Below are positions 12,192-22,331 of a stretch of 64,000 nt of DNA, piece after piece. The translations under genes and the position numbers were made by a program. Numbering within the stretch: position 1 is the stretch's first letter; the number at the start of each line of letters is the position of its first letter. Location: the NCBI GenBank assembly GCA_015680905.1, contig CM027378.1:11327001-11391000 (forward strand), read 5' to 3'. The notes beneath the pieces are model-generated. The model made no database searches and was not told where the DNA came from. It was given only the letters and a program-made list of their open reading frames with translations. This DNA comes from Coptis chinensis (lineage: Eukaryota > Streptophyta > Magnoliopsida > Ranunculales > Ranunculaceae).

Positions 12192-12265
12192 AATTTATAG
12201 GAGGGAAGAGAGAGACGTTGGGGTGTCCGTTTTCAGACTGTTGAGATACGACCGTTAGCAGACGG
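12192..12265 (-). promoter_or_regulatory. Candidate internal promoter of aORF-2, element E
   Basis: The minus strand reads CTAACGGTCG and AAAACGGACA, then about 30 bases on CTATAAATTT at 12192-12201. The arrangement parallels the stronger AACGGTCA array plus TATA box in B and C. It is weaker here, with only two imperfect motifs. Confidence 0.3.
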
Positions 12266-12290
12266 ATGTTAACTAACGATCGTTAATGTT

Positions 12291-12740
12291 TTTTTTTTTA
12301 AGTGGAAATTTTATTGATACTGACGAGGAATTTTACAAATAATTAGGACAAGCGTGCAACAAGCTGCGCCGCAAGTCCTGCGCCGCAAGTCCTTTATGAA
12401 TAGCAAATCATATTCTTCTAAAAACAAACTCGTTAGAACCAACTGTCATAACGTTACTGTCCATAACTTTCTGAAGTCTCTTGAGAAGCTCAACAGACTG
12501 TTGTTCCAAGAAACCGAAAGTGTCGATAAATGGAATGAAACAATGTTGGTTAGCCATACAAACTTCCTCATGTTTCTCCATTTTCCCTGTCGCTGCTCTC
12601 TATGATGCTTCTCCCACCTCAAAGACTCAATTCCCAAGCCCTACCAATGGAGAGGCACCAGTTACATCAACACATGCATGTCTCCCCTCAGACCAACTGT
12701 ATATCAATACATCCCACAGGCCGAAATGTAGTTTTTTTTT
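12291..12740 (-). pseudogene. 3' fragment of a LINE-like (probably RTE-type) retrotransposon, minus strand
   Basis: The minus strand translates, with stops and small shifts, to RHACVDVTGASPLVGLGN, then KMEKHEEVC, NQHCFIPFIDTFGFL and GLAAQLVARLS followed by a stop, AATAAAATTTCC and a poly(A) run (plus-strand T run at 12290-12301). I recognise this as the C-terminal tail of a plant LINE-type reverse transcriptase protein whose relatives end KGLAAQLVARLPS; the clade is from memory. It is 5'-truncated near 12740. A 14-base direct duplication (GGACTTGCGGCGCA twice, near 12370) breaks the frame just before the end. It lies within element E. Confidence 0.6.
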
Positions 12741-12855
12741 AAAGGAAAAAGGATGTACAACGTGAAGGGGGGTAAGTCTCACTGAAGCAAGACTCAACCC
12801 CTTTATTTTATTTTTTTATTTGTAAAAAAAAATTATGCATAGGAGGATTAACGTG

Positions 12856-12907
12856 TTACCATCACTATTATGGCTATTGAACTTTTTTTCAATTACCATC
12901 ACTATTA
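12856..12907 (+). repeat. 15-base direct repeat at the 5' junction of the LINE insertion
   Basis: TTACCATCACTATTA occurs at 12856-12870, before the target duplication, and again at 12893-12907, directly after it, at the first bases of the inserted LINE. This looks like filler DNA copied from the flank when the truncated 5' end was joined. Confidence 0.8.
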
Positions 12908-13633
12908 CATTGCGAGAGAAGTTCTGAAGGGGATCAAGGTTTCGGGCTGGCTGTCACAAGGCAAAAAACGCAATGACATGAAAGAATTTCGCATTCTTGA
13001 TAGGCTTGATGTACATGTGAAAAGTGCATTAGCGCAGTTGATCCAAGAAGTGCACTGGGTCGCTCCAGTGGGCAATGTCATCAAATGCAATACCGATGGA
13101 TCAGTCCAAGGAGTTCCTAGCAATGGCGGAGCTGGTATGGTATGCCGGAATAAGAATTTAGCTGTGGTTGGGGTTCTGGCTGTGGGTCTGGGTCGGGTAG
13201 ATAGTTATCATGCCGAATGCACAGCCATAGTCATGGCAGCCGAGAAAGCGGTGGAGATGAATTGGGGCTACATATGGATTGAAGCCGACTCAGAAGCTGT
13301 TGTGAAGGCCTTCAATGGTGATGCAATTCCATGGCGGTTTAGAGCGAGATGGAAGCGAGCAATTGCACTATTACAACACTGGAAGCTCTCACATGTTTAG
13401 AGAGAAGGCAACTTCAGTGCGGATGTAGCAGCAAGAAAGGGATCCACCTTATTGCCTGACACTTCAATATGGTGCACTAGAAGACCAGACTTTGTGTCTA
13501 AGATAGAAAGCCCTTTTAGGACCTATTATCGATTTGGATGATAAAGCATGTAACTTGTATTGTCTTCGACAACTCCTTTCATTAATAAATTTCCTTACTT
13601 GCGTGCAAAAAAAAAAAAAAACTTTTTTTCAAT
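12881..13633 (+). mobile_element. 5'-truncated L1-type LINE insertion with 13-bp target duplication
   Basis: The insert 12894-13620 is flanked by perfect direct repeats ACTTTTTTTCAAT at 12881-12893 and 13621-13633. It ends with an A15 tail at 13606-13620, preceded by the 3' untranslated sequence TAATAAATTTCC. The coding part is the RNase H end of a plant LINE. These are the hallmarks of target-primed reverse transcription. The target is the minus-strand element E. Confidence 0.85.
12894..13541 (+). pseudogene. C-terminal RNase H domain of a plant LINE, 5'-truncated
   Basis: The frame reads CNTDGSVQGVPSNGGAGMV, HAECTAIVMAAEKAVEMNW, IEADSEAVVKAF and, past one stop (TAG at 13398-13400), REGNFSADVAARKG, ending in TGA near 13540. 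These carry the four acidic RNase H residues in order: D (NTDGS), E (AECTA), D (EADSE) and D (SADVA). This domain follows the reverse transcriptase in plant L1-like LINEs and removes RNA from the RNA/DNA hybrid. The N-terminal endonuclease and reverse transcriptase are missing. The open frame visible from 12870 begins in flanking DNA, so that start is not genuine. Confidence 0.8.
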
Positions 13634-13881
13634 CGAGATGATCCTAGACAACTTTCATGTCGGCTTATAACGAACCCAATCCATCCAGACAGTGGCTTCA
13701 CCTTTTTGTTTTAAGGATCTAGTGGCAGGATGGCTATACATCACCATCCTGGTCCTTGCGAGGAGTGTGTTAGACTAATATTACTCTTATTACATATGGA
13801 TATATCCTCAAACTGCCCTATAAGGGGTTAGTCTGGGTGGAATCCATTGCACATGTCCCTAGTAGGTAAACATATGATGGT
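13634..13881 (-). other. Post-integrase spacer of element E, cut by element A1
   Basis: By eye homologous to 58895-59140 in the post-integrase spacer of element C (shared AACCCAATCCA, CAGACTGTGGCTT-like, ACCATCCTGG and GTGGAATCCATTGC blocks). This places element E on both sides of the LINE fragments and shows that A1 inserted into E at 13881. The 5 bases before A1 are ATGGT; the right-hand copy is not in the window. Confidence 0.65.
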
Positions 13882-15215
13882 TGATAAGAGCCCAAAACTA
13901 TAGTTTTAACCCCTTAACAATATTACTTTTAGACTAATTATGTGATTAATAAGTAAGAGTTAGTATTGTTATCGTGTTTTTGTGTATTTCAGATATTGGA
14001 GTCGAATATGTGAAGCAATGTGTCCCCTTTGCGAGATAAAGGAATAAAGGTTGGTTGCTAAGAAGTTCTATAATTAAAAGCTAAGATTCAAGGAGAAAAA
14101 GCCTTTTTGAAGCCCGGTCAAAGCTGAAAAGTCAAAGTCAACGCGGGTATAAATAGCGTACAAAAGTCAACATAACTTCTGCAGGCCGTAGGTTTGCCCT
14201 CAGACCTTGGAATTGGGCCTACCATATGTCAAAACGACCGACTCGGAACGAGATTTCTAATAATTTAGGCCTTGATCTAATCGGAGGAGTAGAAGTGAAC
14301 AAAAATACTATTGAAGCCATTTACAACAGAAAACCCCTTTGTGGACTGAAGTAACGAGGTTTTGGGCTCGATTTTATGGCCCAAAACATGGCTCCAAAGC
14401 CCATGCACGATTTTGTAGACCTAGCCCATCTTCTATATAAAAAGGACTAAGGCATAACTCCAAGAGTTAGTTAGTTATTCATAAATTTAGTTTTAAGTTA
14501 GTTTTAATTCAGTTTTAATACAGTTTGAATTCTTAGACTCTTTCAATTAGATTAATAAAAGTAATTTATTATTCTTTCAATAATGTCTTATTCTTATTGT
14601 TCTCATTCTATGAATGATAGTTTGATGAATCAAAGCTAAACCTCCATTAGAGGGGTTTGAGGAAGCTTTGATGAAGACTTGATTGTGTTAGTGTAGATGT
14701 AGTTGTGATAATCTATTCCACTCTAGAAAGTGATTAGTTCACCATGAGAATGGGTTTGATTGCTTCACATGTTAATTATTAGTTGGTAGAGATTACCATG
14801 AATAATTAGGGATTAGAAATACCTAACTTTTATGTGAAAACGTAAAGATTAGGATTACAACAAATTCTATGCTAGTTTATAAAGTCGAATCAAGGTGGAA
14901 TCAAATTCCCCTAATTTCTTCCCATATTCACATCGTAGTATTGAATTGCCATAGTTTAAATCATAACATCTAAATTAGTTAAATCACCATCTTAGCATAA
15001 TTTCATTTCATTACTCTCATCAATTTTGTTAGAATTACATAAACTATGAAACGTTATATCTAAACGAGCTAGGAGTGGAACGAATTCTTTACTCCACATA
15101 TTGAACGATAACGAGAGTAGAACTTTGGTACATTAGAGTAAAATTCATTTAGTTTTAGTTATTCTTGAGTTTAATTAGTTAAGTCTAGGTAAAACTAAAG
15201 TTTTTACTTATATCA
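13882..15215 (+). repeat. 5' LTR of element A1
   Basis: Runs from TGATAAGAGCCC to TTATATCA (1,334 bases) and is followed after two bases by a tRNA-Asp-like primer site. It is roughly 85% similar by eye over its first 350 bases to the LTR at 25198-26694. It has two TATA-like boxes, GTATAAATAG (14147-14156) and CTATATAAAAAGG (14433-14445). The LTR is 160 bases shorter than the A2 LTR. Confidence 0.9.
14433..14445 (+). promoter_or_regulatory. TATA box of LTR A1
   Basis: CTATATAAAAAGG sits in the middle of the LTR, followed by ACTAAGGC. It is the best core promoter candidate for the genomic RNA of A1. The corresponding place in the A2 LTR has lost the TATA. Confidence 0.6.
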
Positions 15216-15774
15216 AATGGCGTCACTGCCATCTTAGTTCTATTTAGCTTTATTTCCTTTAGTAGTGTCAATCCTACCCAAATCCCATTAAACCCACCCA
15301 CCCTTGTTTTGATCTAACTGTGTTTGTTTAGTTCAGAAACTAAATTTTTCGCGAGAAAAGCAAGAAGAGCGACACACCCTCTATATAGCAATGGAGTGCG
15401 ACCAGCCTCTATTGCCTGAACATCGAAGTCGGGCAAAGAGCGCGACCAGCCCACTTCCGCACAGTAAATTTTGAGCGACCCCCACTTTTAAGCGCTGGAC
15501 TTTAAATAAAAGCAAAGAGCGCCCCCCACTCCTCTTCTGAATAAGCCTAATTTCACAGGTTAGTTCAAACTTTCATTTGTTCAAGTTATTCAGTGTTGCT
15601 ATCTTCTTGAATACACTGAAATCGTGTATACAAGACGCTATTCAAATGCGTAGCAAGGAGACATTTAGGTACTCCTTCTTCCACTCCTCGCCTCTCCTGT
15701 TAGAGGATTTATTCTAGCATATCAGGGTTGTTTTGATTGTTGTCATGTTTCTTTAACATTGGACTTAGCCTTGC
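15216..15774 (+). other. Primer-binding site and leader of element A1
   Basis: TGGCGTCACTGCC at 15218-15230 differs at three positions from the complement of the plant tRNA-Asp 3' end (TGGCGCCGTTGCC), the primer used by Athila elements. The leader then holds several GAGCGCGACC-like GC-rich motifs (15369-15530), and two CAAGACGCTA/AGCAAGGAG blocks that recur in A2. No coding sequence until MRLRSG at 15775. Confidence 0.75.
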
Positions 15775-17433
15775 ATGAGATTAAGGTCAGGTAAGGAAAA
15801 AACGTCTAACGTGATTTATCGTGAACGTCAACGCACACACCTATCTAGTATACCACACACTACACCTAAATCAATGGTTGAAGAAAGAGAGACTCCTCTC
15901 TCTGACTTTTACAAAGCCCTTAACGATAGCCCTAAGTCTTGCATCGTTCTTGCAGACTTAGTAGGGGATTTCCGAATCCCCCATAATATATTTAATTTGT
16001 TACCAGTTTTTCATGGGTTAGACCATGAGAAGCATTATCAGCATATGCGTAGGATTGAACAAGTTCTTACCATATTCCATCATCCTACGGTAGGCGCAGA
16101 ACAAATTAAACTGAGGGTGTTTCCTTTCACCTTAGCCGATAAGACAGCGTCTTGGTTAACTGCCCAAGCGCCTAATTCTGTGGACTCATGGGCCAAACTT
16201 GTCCAATTATTTATGGAACAGTTTTACCCACCACTGAAGACAGATGTAAATGCTTTACAAAATTCATTTTTTCCGCCAGAATTCATGAATCCATTTTAGA
16301 GGCCTGGAATCGTTTCACTGATCTTCTTATAGAGTGTTCACATCATAACCTTGCGAAAGACACGTTAGTTCGTGCCTTTTTCAAGGGACTTTTACACCAT
16401 CATAAAGAGGTTCTTAATATAATGAATGGGGGTAGTTTCCTCAATAAAGGAGCCTCAGAGGCTTATATGTTTTTAGAAGATCAAACAAAGCATAATAATA
16501 ACTTAGGGGTAGTGACGATATCCCCCGCTCCGCTAGTTTTTATTCAACAGTTAAGGCTGCTAGTATGTTTGAGGTTAAATCTGATCCTGAGCTTAAAACT
16601 CTAATTAAATCCTTCACTAAAAAGGTATAAGCTATTTCTGTTCAACAAAAGCCTACACTTGTCATGAATGTCAACTTTATTCCATGTAATTTATGTTTGA
16701 ATCCTGAGCATCCCGACTCCTATTGTCCTCTCGCCTATGAACAATAACCATCACAACCAGATAATGTTTGCTCCATTAATAGCTATCCTATTCCTAATGC
16801 CCCTTGGAGATAAAATCCTAACTTCAGTTGGAGAAATAATCAACAAGTTACACCTCCAGGGTATAATAATCAAAATGTTAGGCCAACAAACAATTACAAC
16901 CAAGCTCCACCACGACAAAGACAAGGACAAGGTAATTATAATAATTATAACAATAATAATTATAATTCTAATAGAGGTATCGTTCTGGGTTAATAATAAC
17001 TATCACAACCCACCCATAAATAATCAACGTGAGATAGTCCCTGTCACACCACCTGTAACAACCACACCACCACAACCGGATCGTTTTCGACGCTTTCATG
17101 CAAACCCAACAACAAATTTTACAGTCCATCCAACTTTCCTTACAGCAGTTAACCCAAGAGAAAGTACAACCAAAAGGTGTGTTTCCAGGTCAAGCTATAC
17201 CTAATCCTAAAACACCTAACACAGCCTTTGAGGTAAACGGTAATACTAGTAATGAAAATAGAAACGTAGGTGAGTTAAATGCTATCACCACTCTCTGTTC
17301 TAGCAAAGTGGTTGATAACGCCATAACTATGACCATTGTTACACCACCAGTAGTCATAACAAATGAAAATTTACTAGATACCAAACTAGAAACTGAAGAT
17401 CCTACCCTTGTAGAGGTACCAGTTAAACCATAA
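15775..17433 (+). pseudogene. gag: gag of element A1, broken
   Basis: Particle protein. The start MRLRSGKEKT at 15775 is the standard Athila gag start. Residues 35-170 form the capsid-like gag domain (FHGLDHEKHYQHMRRIEQVL, then RVFPFTLADKTASWLTAQAP). A frameshift near 16270 moves the frame; the second part reads EAWNRFTDLLIEC and AFFKGLLHHHKEVL. A zinc knuckle CNLCLNPEHPDSYC (CX2CX4HX4C) follows near 16688-16729, then a long N/Q-rich linker and a QTQQQILQSIQLSLQQ helix. Stops include CAA to TAA changes near 16745 and 16813. The linker ends in a TAA at 17431-17433 that A2 has at the same place. Confidence 0.85.
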
Positions 17434-18459
17434 CCTAAGAAACAAAAGGCCAAGGTTAAATATCCTGTTGATCCATATGCTAAATATAGAGAGAAATCAC
17501 CGTTTCCCCAGAGATTAGCCATGTTAACCAAGGATATAAATTTTGATGAGATTAGGGAAGTTTTCAAAAATCTAACGATAAACCTACCTTTTCTTAAAGC
17601 GATTAAAAAGTTACCACACCATGCTAAGTTTCTCAAAGAGTTGTGCACTACTAGGCGTAAATCAAATATTTCTAAAGACGCCTTTTTAATTGAAAAATTT
17701 CCAACTTTATCCGAATATAATGGAATCGTTAAGTACAAGAACCCTGGTCATCCTACTGTACAATGCACCATAGGGGATACCCATACGACGACTGCGCTAT
17801 TAAACCTGGGAGTGAGTGTTAACTTACTCCTTTATTATTTATATAAACAAATAGGTCTACAGGAGATGCAACCTACTAAAATGACGTTGCAATTAGATGA
17901 TCGGTCTATTAAGTATCCTAAGGGTGTTGTTAAAAACGTGTTTGTTAAGGTTCAAGATTTCTACTATCCTGCTGATTTTGTTATCCTCGATACAGAAGTC
18001 ACTAACAACTCTGTTCCTATCATCTTAGGGTGTCCTTTCTTAGCAACTGCCAACGCGCTTATAAACTACCACGATGGTTCGATGTCCATGTCTTTTGGCT
18101 ATCTTTCTGTTGAGGTAAATGTTTTTAAAATGATGAAATAGTTACCAGATTCGTCTATAGATGGGGAGGTTAGCATGATCGAGAGCTTAGCTCAAGATTA
18201 TTTCAATAACACATTTCTAGAAAATCAGATGCATAATTTCCTTTCTTTCGGATATTCAGATTTTGACGATGACTCCTATGTAGAGGAAGTCAACGCCCTT
18301 TTCAAGTCTACACCTATCTTAGATCCTTCTGTAGTTTCATCTACCGAGTTTGAAGACCTTCTGCCTAAACAAGTCTTCACTATTCAAGATGAGGAACCTC
18401 TAGAAGCCTTTATCGACATTCCAACCACCTTGGGCTTAAACCTCTTCCTTCTGAGTTGA
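17434..18459 (+). pseudogene. pro: Aspartyl protease of element A1, catalytic Asp lost
   Basis: Would cut the gag-pol polyprotein. The frame 17521-18141 carries the conserved lead-in LPHHAKFLKELCTTRRK, the active-site region and the flap/return region VPIILGCPFLATANALI. The active site reads NLGVSVNLL where A2, B and C have DLGASVNLL, so the catalytic Asp is Asn and the enzyme would be dead. A TAG (CAG in relatives) at 18139-18141 ends the frame; the acidic linker to RT continues at 18175-18459. The lead-in in relatives begins right after the gag linker, so I start it after the TAA. Confidence 0.8.
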
Positions 18460-20213
18460 AGTATATTCAGCTTGATCCGGATGGTAGTCATTCGGTGATT
18501 ATATCTTCTCTATTGTTTGCTGATGAAGAGGCACAGTTGATTAGGGTGATTAGGGAACATCGTTCCGCGATTTGCTGGTCCCTAGACGACATTAAGGGGA
18601 TTGATCCTAATGTATGCACACATCGTATCCATTTGGAGGATAATGCAAAGACTTCATGAAAATCTCAGCGTCGCTTGAACCCTACCATGAAAGAGGTGGT
18701 CAGGGAAGAAGTCTTATGGTTACTCGATGCAGGTATCATATACCCCATCTCCGATAGTGAATGGGTAAGTCCCATACATGTAGTTTCTAAAAAATCGGGG
18801 GTTACCATTGTGCGTAATGCTTGTTTCCACGTGTGTCCCTATGAAATGGAGGATCTATATTGACTATAGACGTCTAAATGCTATGACAAGAAATGATCAT
18901 TTTCCTTTATCCTTTATAGATCAGATGCTCGAACGTCTAGCTGGTCGTGCTTCTTATTGTTTTTTAGATGACTACTCTGTCTATTTTTAGATTATTATCA
19001 ATATTGATGACCAAGAAAAGACTACCTTCACATGTCCTTTTGGAACATATGCCTATAAACGAATGCCTTTTAGCCTTTGTAATGCTCCTGGTACCTTCCA
19101 GCAGTGTATGCTTCATATCTTTAGTGACATGGTAGAGCACTTCATGGAAGTTTTCATGGATGATTTTTCTATCTATGGAGACTCTTTTAGTGACTGCCTA
19201 TCTAACCTGTCTAAGGTTTTGACATGGTGTGAGGGGAAGAGTCTGGTTCTAAATTGGGAAAAATATTATTTTATGGTTAAAAAAGGAATAGTGTTAGGGC
19301 ATATTATATCTAGTGATGGCATCGAAGTAGATAAGGCCAAATTAGATAAGATAGCGTCTCTACCTATACCACGGACTGTCCGTGACATTAGAGCAGGTTT
19401 TTATAGGCATTTTATCAAGGATTTTTCAAAATAGCTAGGCCTTTAACAAATATGCTTTTAAAAGATGTCATCTTTGATTTCAATTATAACTGCAAACAGG
19501 CTTTTGAAACTTTAAAAGCCGCTTTAACATCTGCACCGATTATACAGCCTCCCGATTGGTCTAAACCTTTCGAACTTTTTTGTGATGCTAGTGATTATGC
19601 TATTGGTGCTGTATTAGAAGAGAAACTAGATGAGAAGTCCATTGTTATTTATTATGCTAGTAAAACTTTAAACGATGCTCAAAGAAATTATACAACTATA
19701 GAAAAAACATTTTTAGCTATGGTTTATGCTTTAGATAAGTTTCGTCCTTATTTGGTTGGTATTAGGACTTTAGTTTACACGGACCATGCAGCCCTTAGGT
19801 ACATTCTCCCAAAGAATGATGCTAAACAGAGATTGATCCGATGGATTATTCTCCTGCAAGAGTTCACCTTAGAAATTAAGGATAAAAGAGGGGTCGAAAA
19901 TGTAGTTGCCAACCACTTATCTAGACTAACAAATGACAGTGATAGTGATTCTGAGTCCATACCTGACTCTTTTCCAGATGAGCATCTCTATGCTATTTTT
20001 TCTGCACCATGGTATGCTGACATTGTAAATTATTTAGCTTCTAATATTATTCCTGATGTTTGGTTAAGAAATGAATGTAAGAATTTCTTAGTCAGAGTTA
20101 AGCTATACTACTGGGATGAGCCTTACCTTTTTAAGTATTGTGTGGATCAGATTATTCGTCGTTGTATTCCCCAGTGGGAGTATAATGATCGAGGTTCTAT
20201 CGTTCTACCATGA
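18456..20213 (+). pseudogene. pol: Reverse transcriptase and RNase H of element A1, broken
   Basis: Copies the RNA genome and removes the template. RT: SLDDIKGIDP lead-in, RRLNPTMKEVVREEVLWLLD, DAGIIYPISDSEWVSPIHVV, DYRRLNAMTRNDHFPL, FSLCNAPGTFQ, and the catalytic FMDDFSIYG (near 19150). RNase H: CDASDYAIGAVL, TTIEKTFLAMVYALDKF, YTDHAALRYI and VANHLSRL, where relatives have ADHLSRL, so the last catalytic Asp is Asn. Stops: TGA after KTS (18657-18659), TAG after SVYF (near 18990), and frameshifts near 18810, 18860 and 19430. The order RT-RNase H-integrase is that of Ty3/gypsy elements. Confidence 0.85.
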
Positions 20214-21299
20214 CAAAGAGTGTGGTGGTCATTTTAGTGGTATGAAAATAGTAACTAAAGTTCTGCAATGTGGGTTTTATTGGCCTACCCTTTTTAAAGA
20301 TGCCCAAGTGTATTGCAGGACGTGTGTTCATTGCCAACAACTGGGGCGAAGCACCAAACGTAATATGATGCCCTTAAATCCCATTATGGTAGTAGAAATT
20401 TTTGATGTATGGGGCATTGATTTCATGGGTCCTTTTCCTGTTTCCCACTGTTTTATTTATATTCTTGTTGCAGTGGACTACGTGTCTAAATGGATAGAGG
20501 CCATGGCTTGCTGTAGCAATGACCAAAAGACAGTTGTGTTTTTTGTTAAGGAATACATATTCTGTCGGTTTGGCATTCCTAAAGCCATCATTAGTGATGG
20601 CAGAACGCAACAAAGTTATTACTTCTCTAGTTAAAAAGTATGGAGTTACCCATAAGGTGGCAACTCCTTATCATCCACAAACTAACGGCCAAGTAGAAGT
20701 CTTTAATAGGGAAATAAAAAAATATATTAGAAACAATAGTAAATCCTGATAGAAAAGATTGGTTTAAGCGTCTAACTGATGCCTTATGGGCGTATAGGAG
20801 TACTTTTAAAACTCCTATAGGTATGTCTCCTTTTAGACTTGTATTTGGAAAACCTTGTCACTTGCTCGTTGAATTGGAGCACCGTGCTATGTGGGCTATA
20901 AAAAGCCTTAACTTCAATTTTGATGAGGCGGGTGTCAAGCGCAAATTGCAATTAACCGAGCTTGAAGAAATCTGTAGTGATTCTTATGATCTCGCAAAGG
21001 ATTATAAAGCTAACGTGAAATGTGTTCATGATAAACAAATTTTTCATAAAGAGTTTGTAGTTGGTCAAAAGGTCTTGCTTTACAACTCCCGTTTGCATAT
21101 TTTCCCAGGGAACTTAAAAACTCGTTGGTCTGGTCCTTTTCTGGTTACTGAAGTCACCCCTTACGGGGCAATCACCTTGGTAAATCCCAATGACAACAAT
21201 ACATTTCAAGTCATTGGCCAACGGTTAAAACATTTTCATGAATTAATGTCCCTTGATGTGGAGGATGTTCTTTTACAGGACCCTGCCTATGACGACTAA
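20116..21299 (+). pseudogene. int: Integrase of element A1, broken
   Basis: Inserts the DNA copy. Zinc-binding HHCC module ends CRTCVHCQQLG; the catalytic core shows D in GIDFMGPF, D in AIISDG and E in [12 protein letters not shown], all three acidic residues present. The C-terminal part includes [28 protein letters not shown] and [10 protein letters not shown]. Frameshifts near 20210, 20615 and 20750 split it into three frames; part of the core between ISDG and the E is deleted. It ends at 21299 with DPAYDD. Confidence 0.85.
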
Positions 21300-22331
21300 C
21301 CTTTGTTGTTAGTGTACTTCATTTCATTTCCATATATTGGTAAGTGTACCATTCAGGTAACTGGGCCCTCTCTCTGGAGTGTGTGGCTGTAAGTACCGGA
21401 TCCTAAGTCCACGTTTAACATAATTCACATTTTCCACTCTTGCATGTTTTCTCGGTTTTTGAGTCATGTTTCTCTATGGTGTGAATTATGTCTTTACTGC
21501 TTTATTGTTTTCCCTTATATTAATTCGTATTCATAAAAAGTAAAAAATAAAGAAAACCAGAAAAATAGTAATCTAGCAAGTCTCGCGAATCTGACTTTAA
21601 AAGACCCACGTTTTTAAACAAATTTTCTAAAATATGTTGTCTAAAATTTGTTTGGGGGTGGGGTGTGTGGTATTTCTTTTCTTGATCTCTCAACTTCCTA
21701 TTATTGTTGTTTATGCCGTTTAGTCGTATTTCGATTCGGGTTGACAATATCTATAAATTTTAGATTTCATTTGATCACATAACTTATGTCATGCACGCGC
21801 TTTGAGGCGTTTTCCATTTTCTTATATGTCAACTATGGTTAGATTTGAGTTTTTTTATGGATCATTGGATTGTACTATCTTTGCTGATCGCTTTAATAGC
21901 TCATTCGCAAAAATCGGACCGTTAACGAATCAAGATTTTCAGTTTTAAGTTTGCACGCATAAAGACAGAATGGGCATTTTTTGAATTTGTTTGGGCTTGG
22001 GCCCAAAACCTTGTATGCACGTGTTTCGCACGTGTTTCTCTATCACCCTCAAGGAGAAACCTTTCACGAGTTCTCCTCCATCTTCACGTCTCCATCAGCT
22101 TCCATTAACGAAATACCCAAAAACAAAACCACCGATTCTTATAACTCCAATTTAACAACCCCATTCAAATTTCGCTATTCCAAATCATATTTTCCATCTC
22201 CACCTCCATTAAACCACCAAAAACCCAACATCCATCGCGCACCCATGCCATTCAAATGACAATTCGATTCCTTGTTTCAATACCTCTCCTCCACCTTACC
22301 CTAACCCCATTTTCAAAATCAAAAACAAAAA
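21300..22331 (+). other. Post-integrase spacer of element A1
   Basis: No gene. It matches 30700-31752 of A2. It holds AATCTGACTTTAAAAGAC at 21588-21605, a motif shared by all elements here, then a purine run TTTGGGGGTGGGG at 21651-21663 like the polypurine tracts. Near 21850-22010 is a block with GGATCATTGGATTG and TTGGGCTTGGGCCC that resembles parts of the LTRs. The plus-strand frame 21981-22259 has no family features. Confidence 0.65.

Larger units (their letters stand above)
11234..12290 (-). other. Region upstream of aORF-2 in element E (leader and candidate promoter)
   Basis: No coding sequence. It corresponds to the TATA-bearing region upstream of aORF-2 in B (47330-48097) and C (56270-57000). 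It contains a 125-bp tandem duplication (11466-11700), the GC-rich motif GTAGCGCGCGCGAC near 11740, a poly-T run at about 11854-11873 and a minus-strand TATA-like CTATAAATTT at 12192-12201 with CTAACGG and AAAACGG motifs upstream of it (12220-12260). Confidence 0.5.

Noticed and set aside
17190-17738. Long minus-strand frame opposite the A1 linker and protease
   Set aside because: It is the mirror of a low-complexity coding stretch whose sense strand carries the conserved protease; A2 shows a similar mirror frame at 28516-29124.
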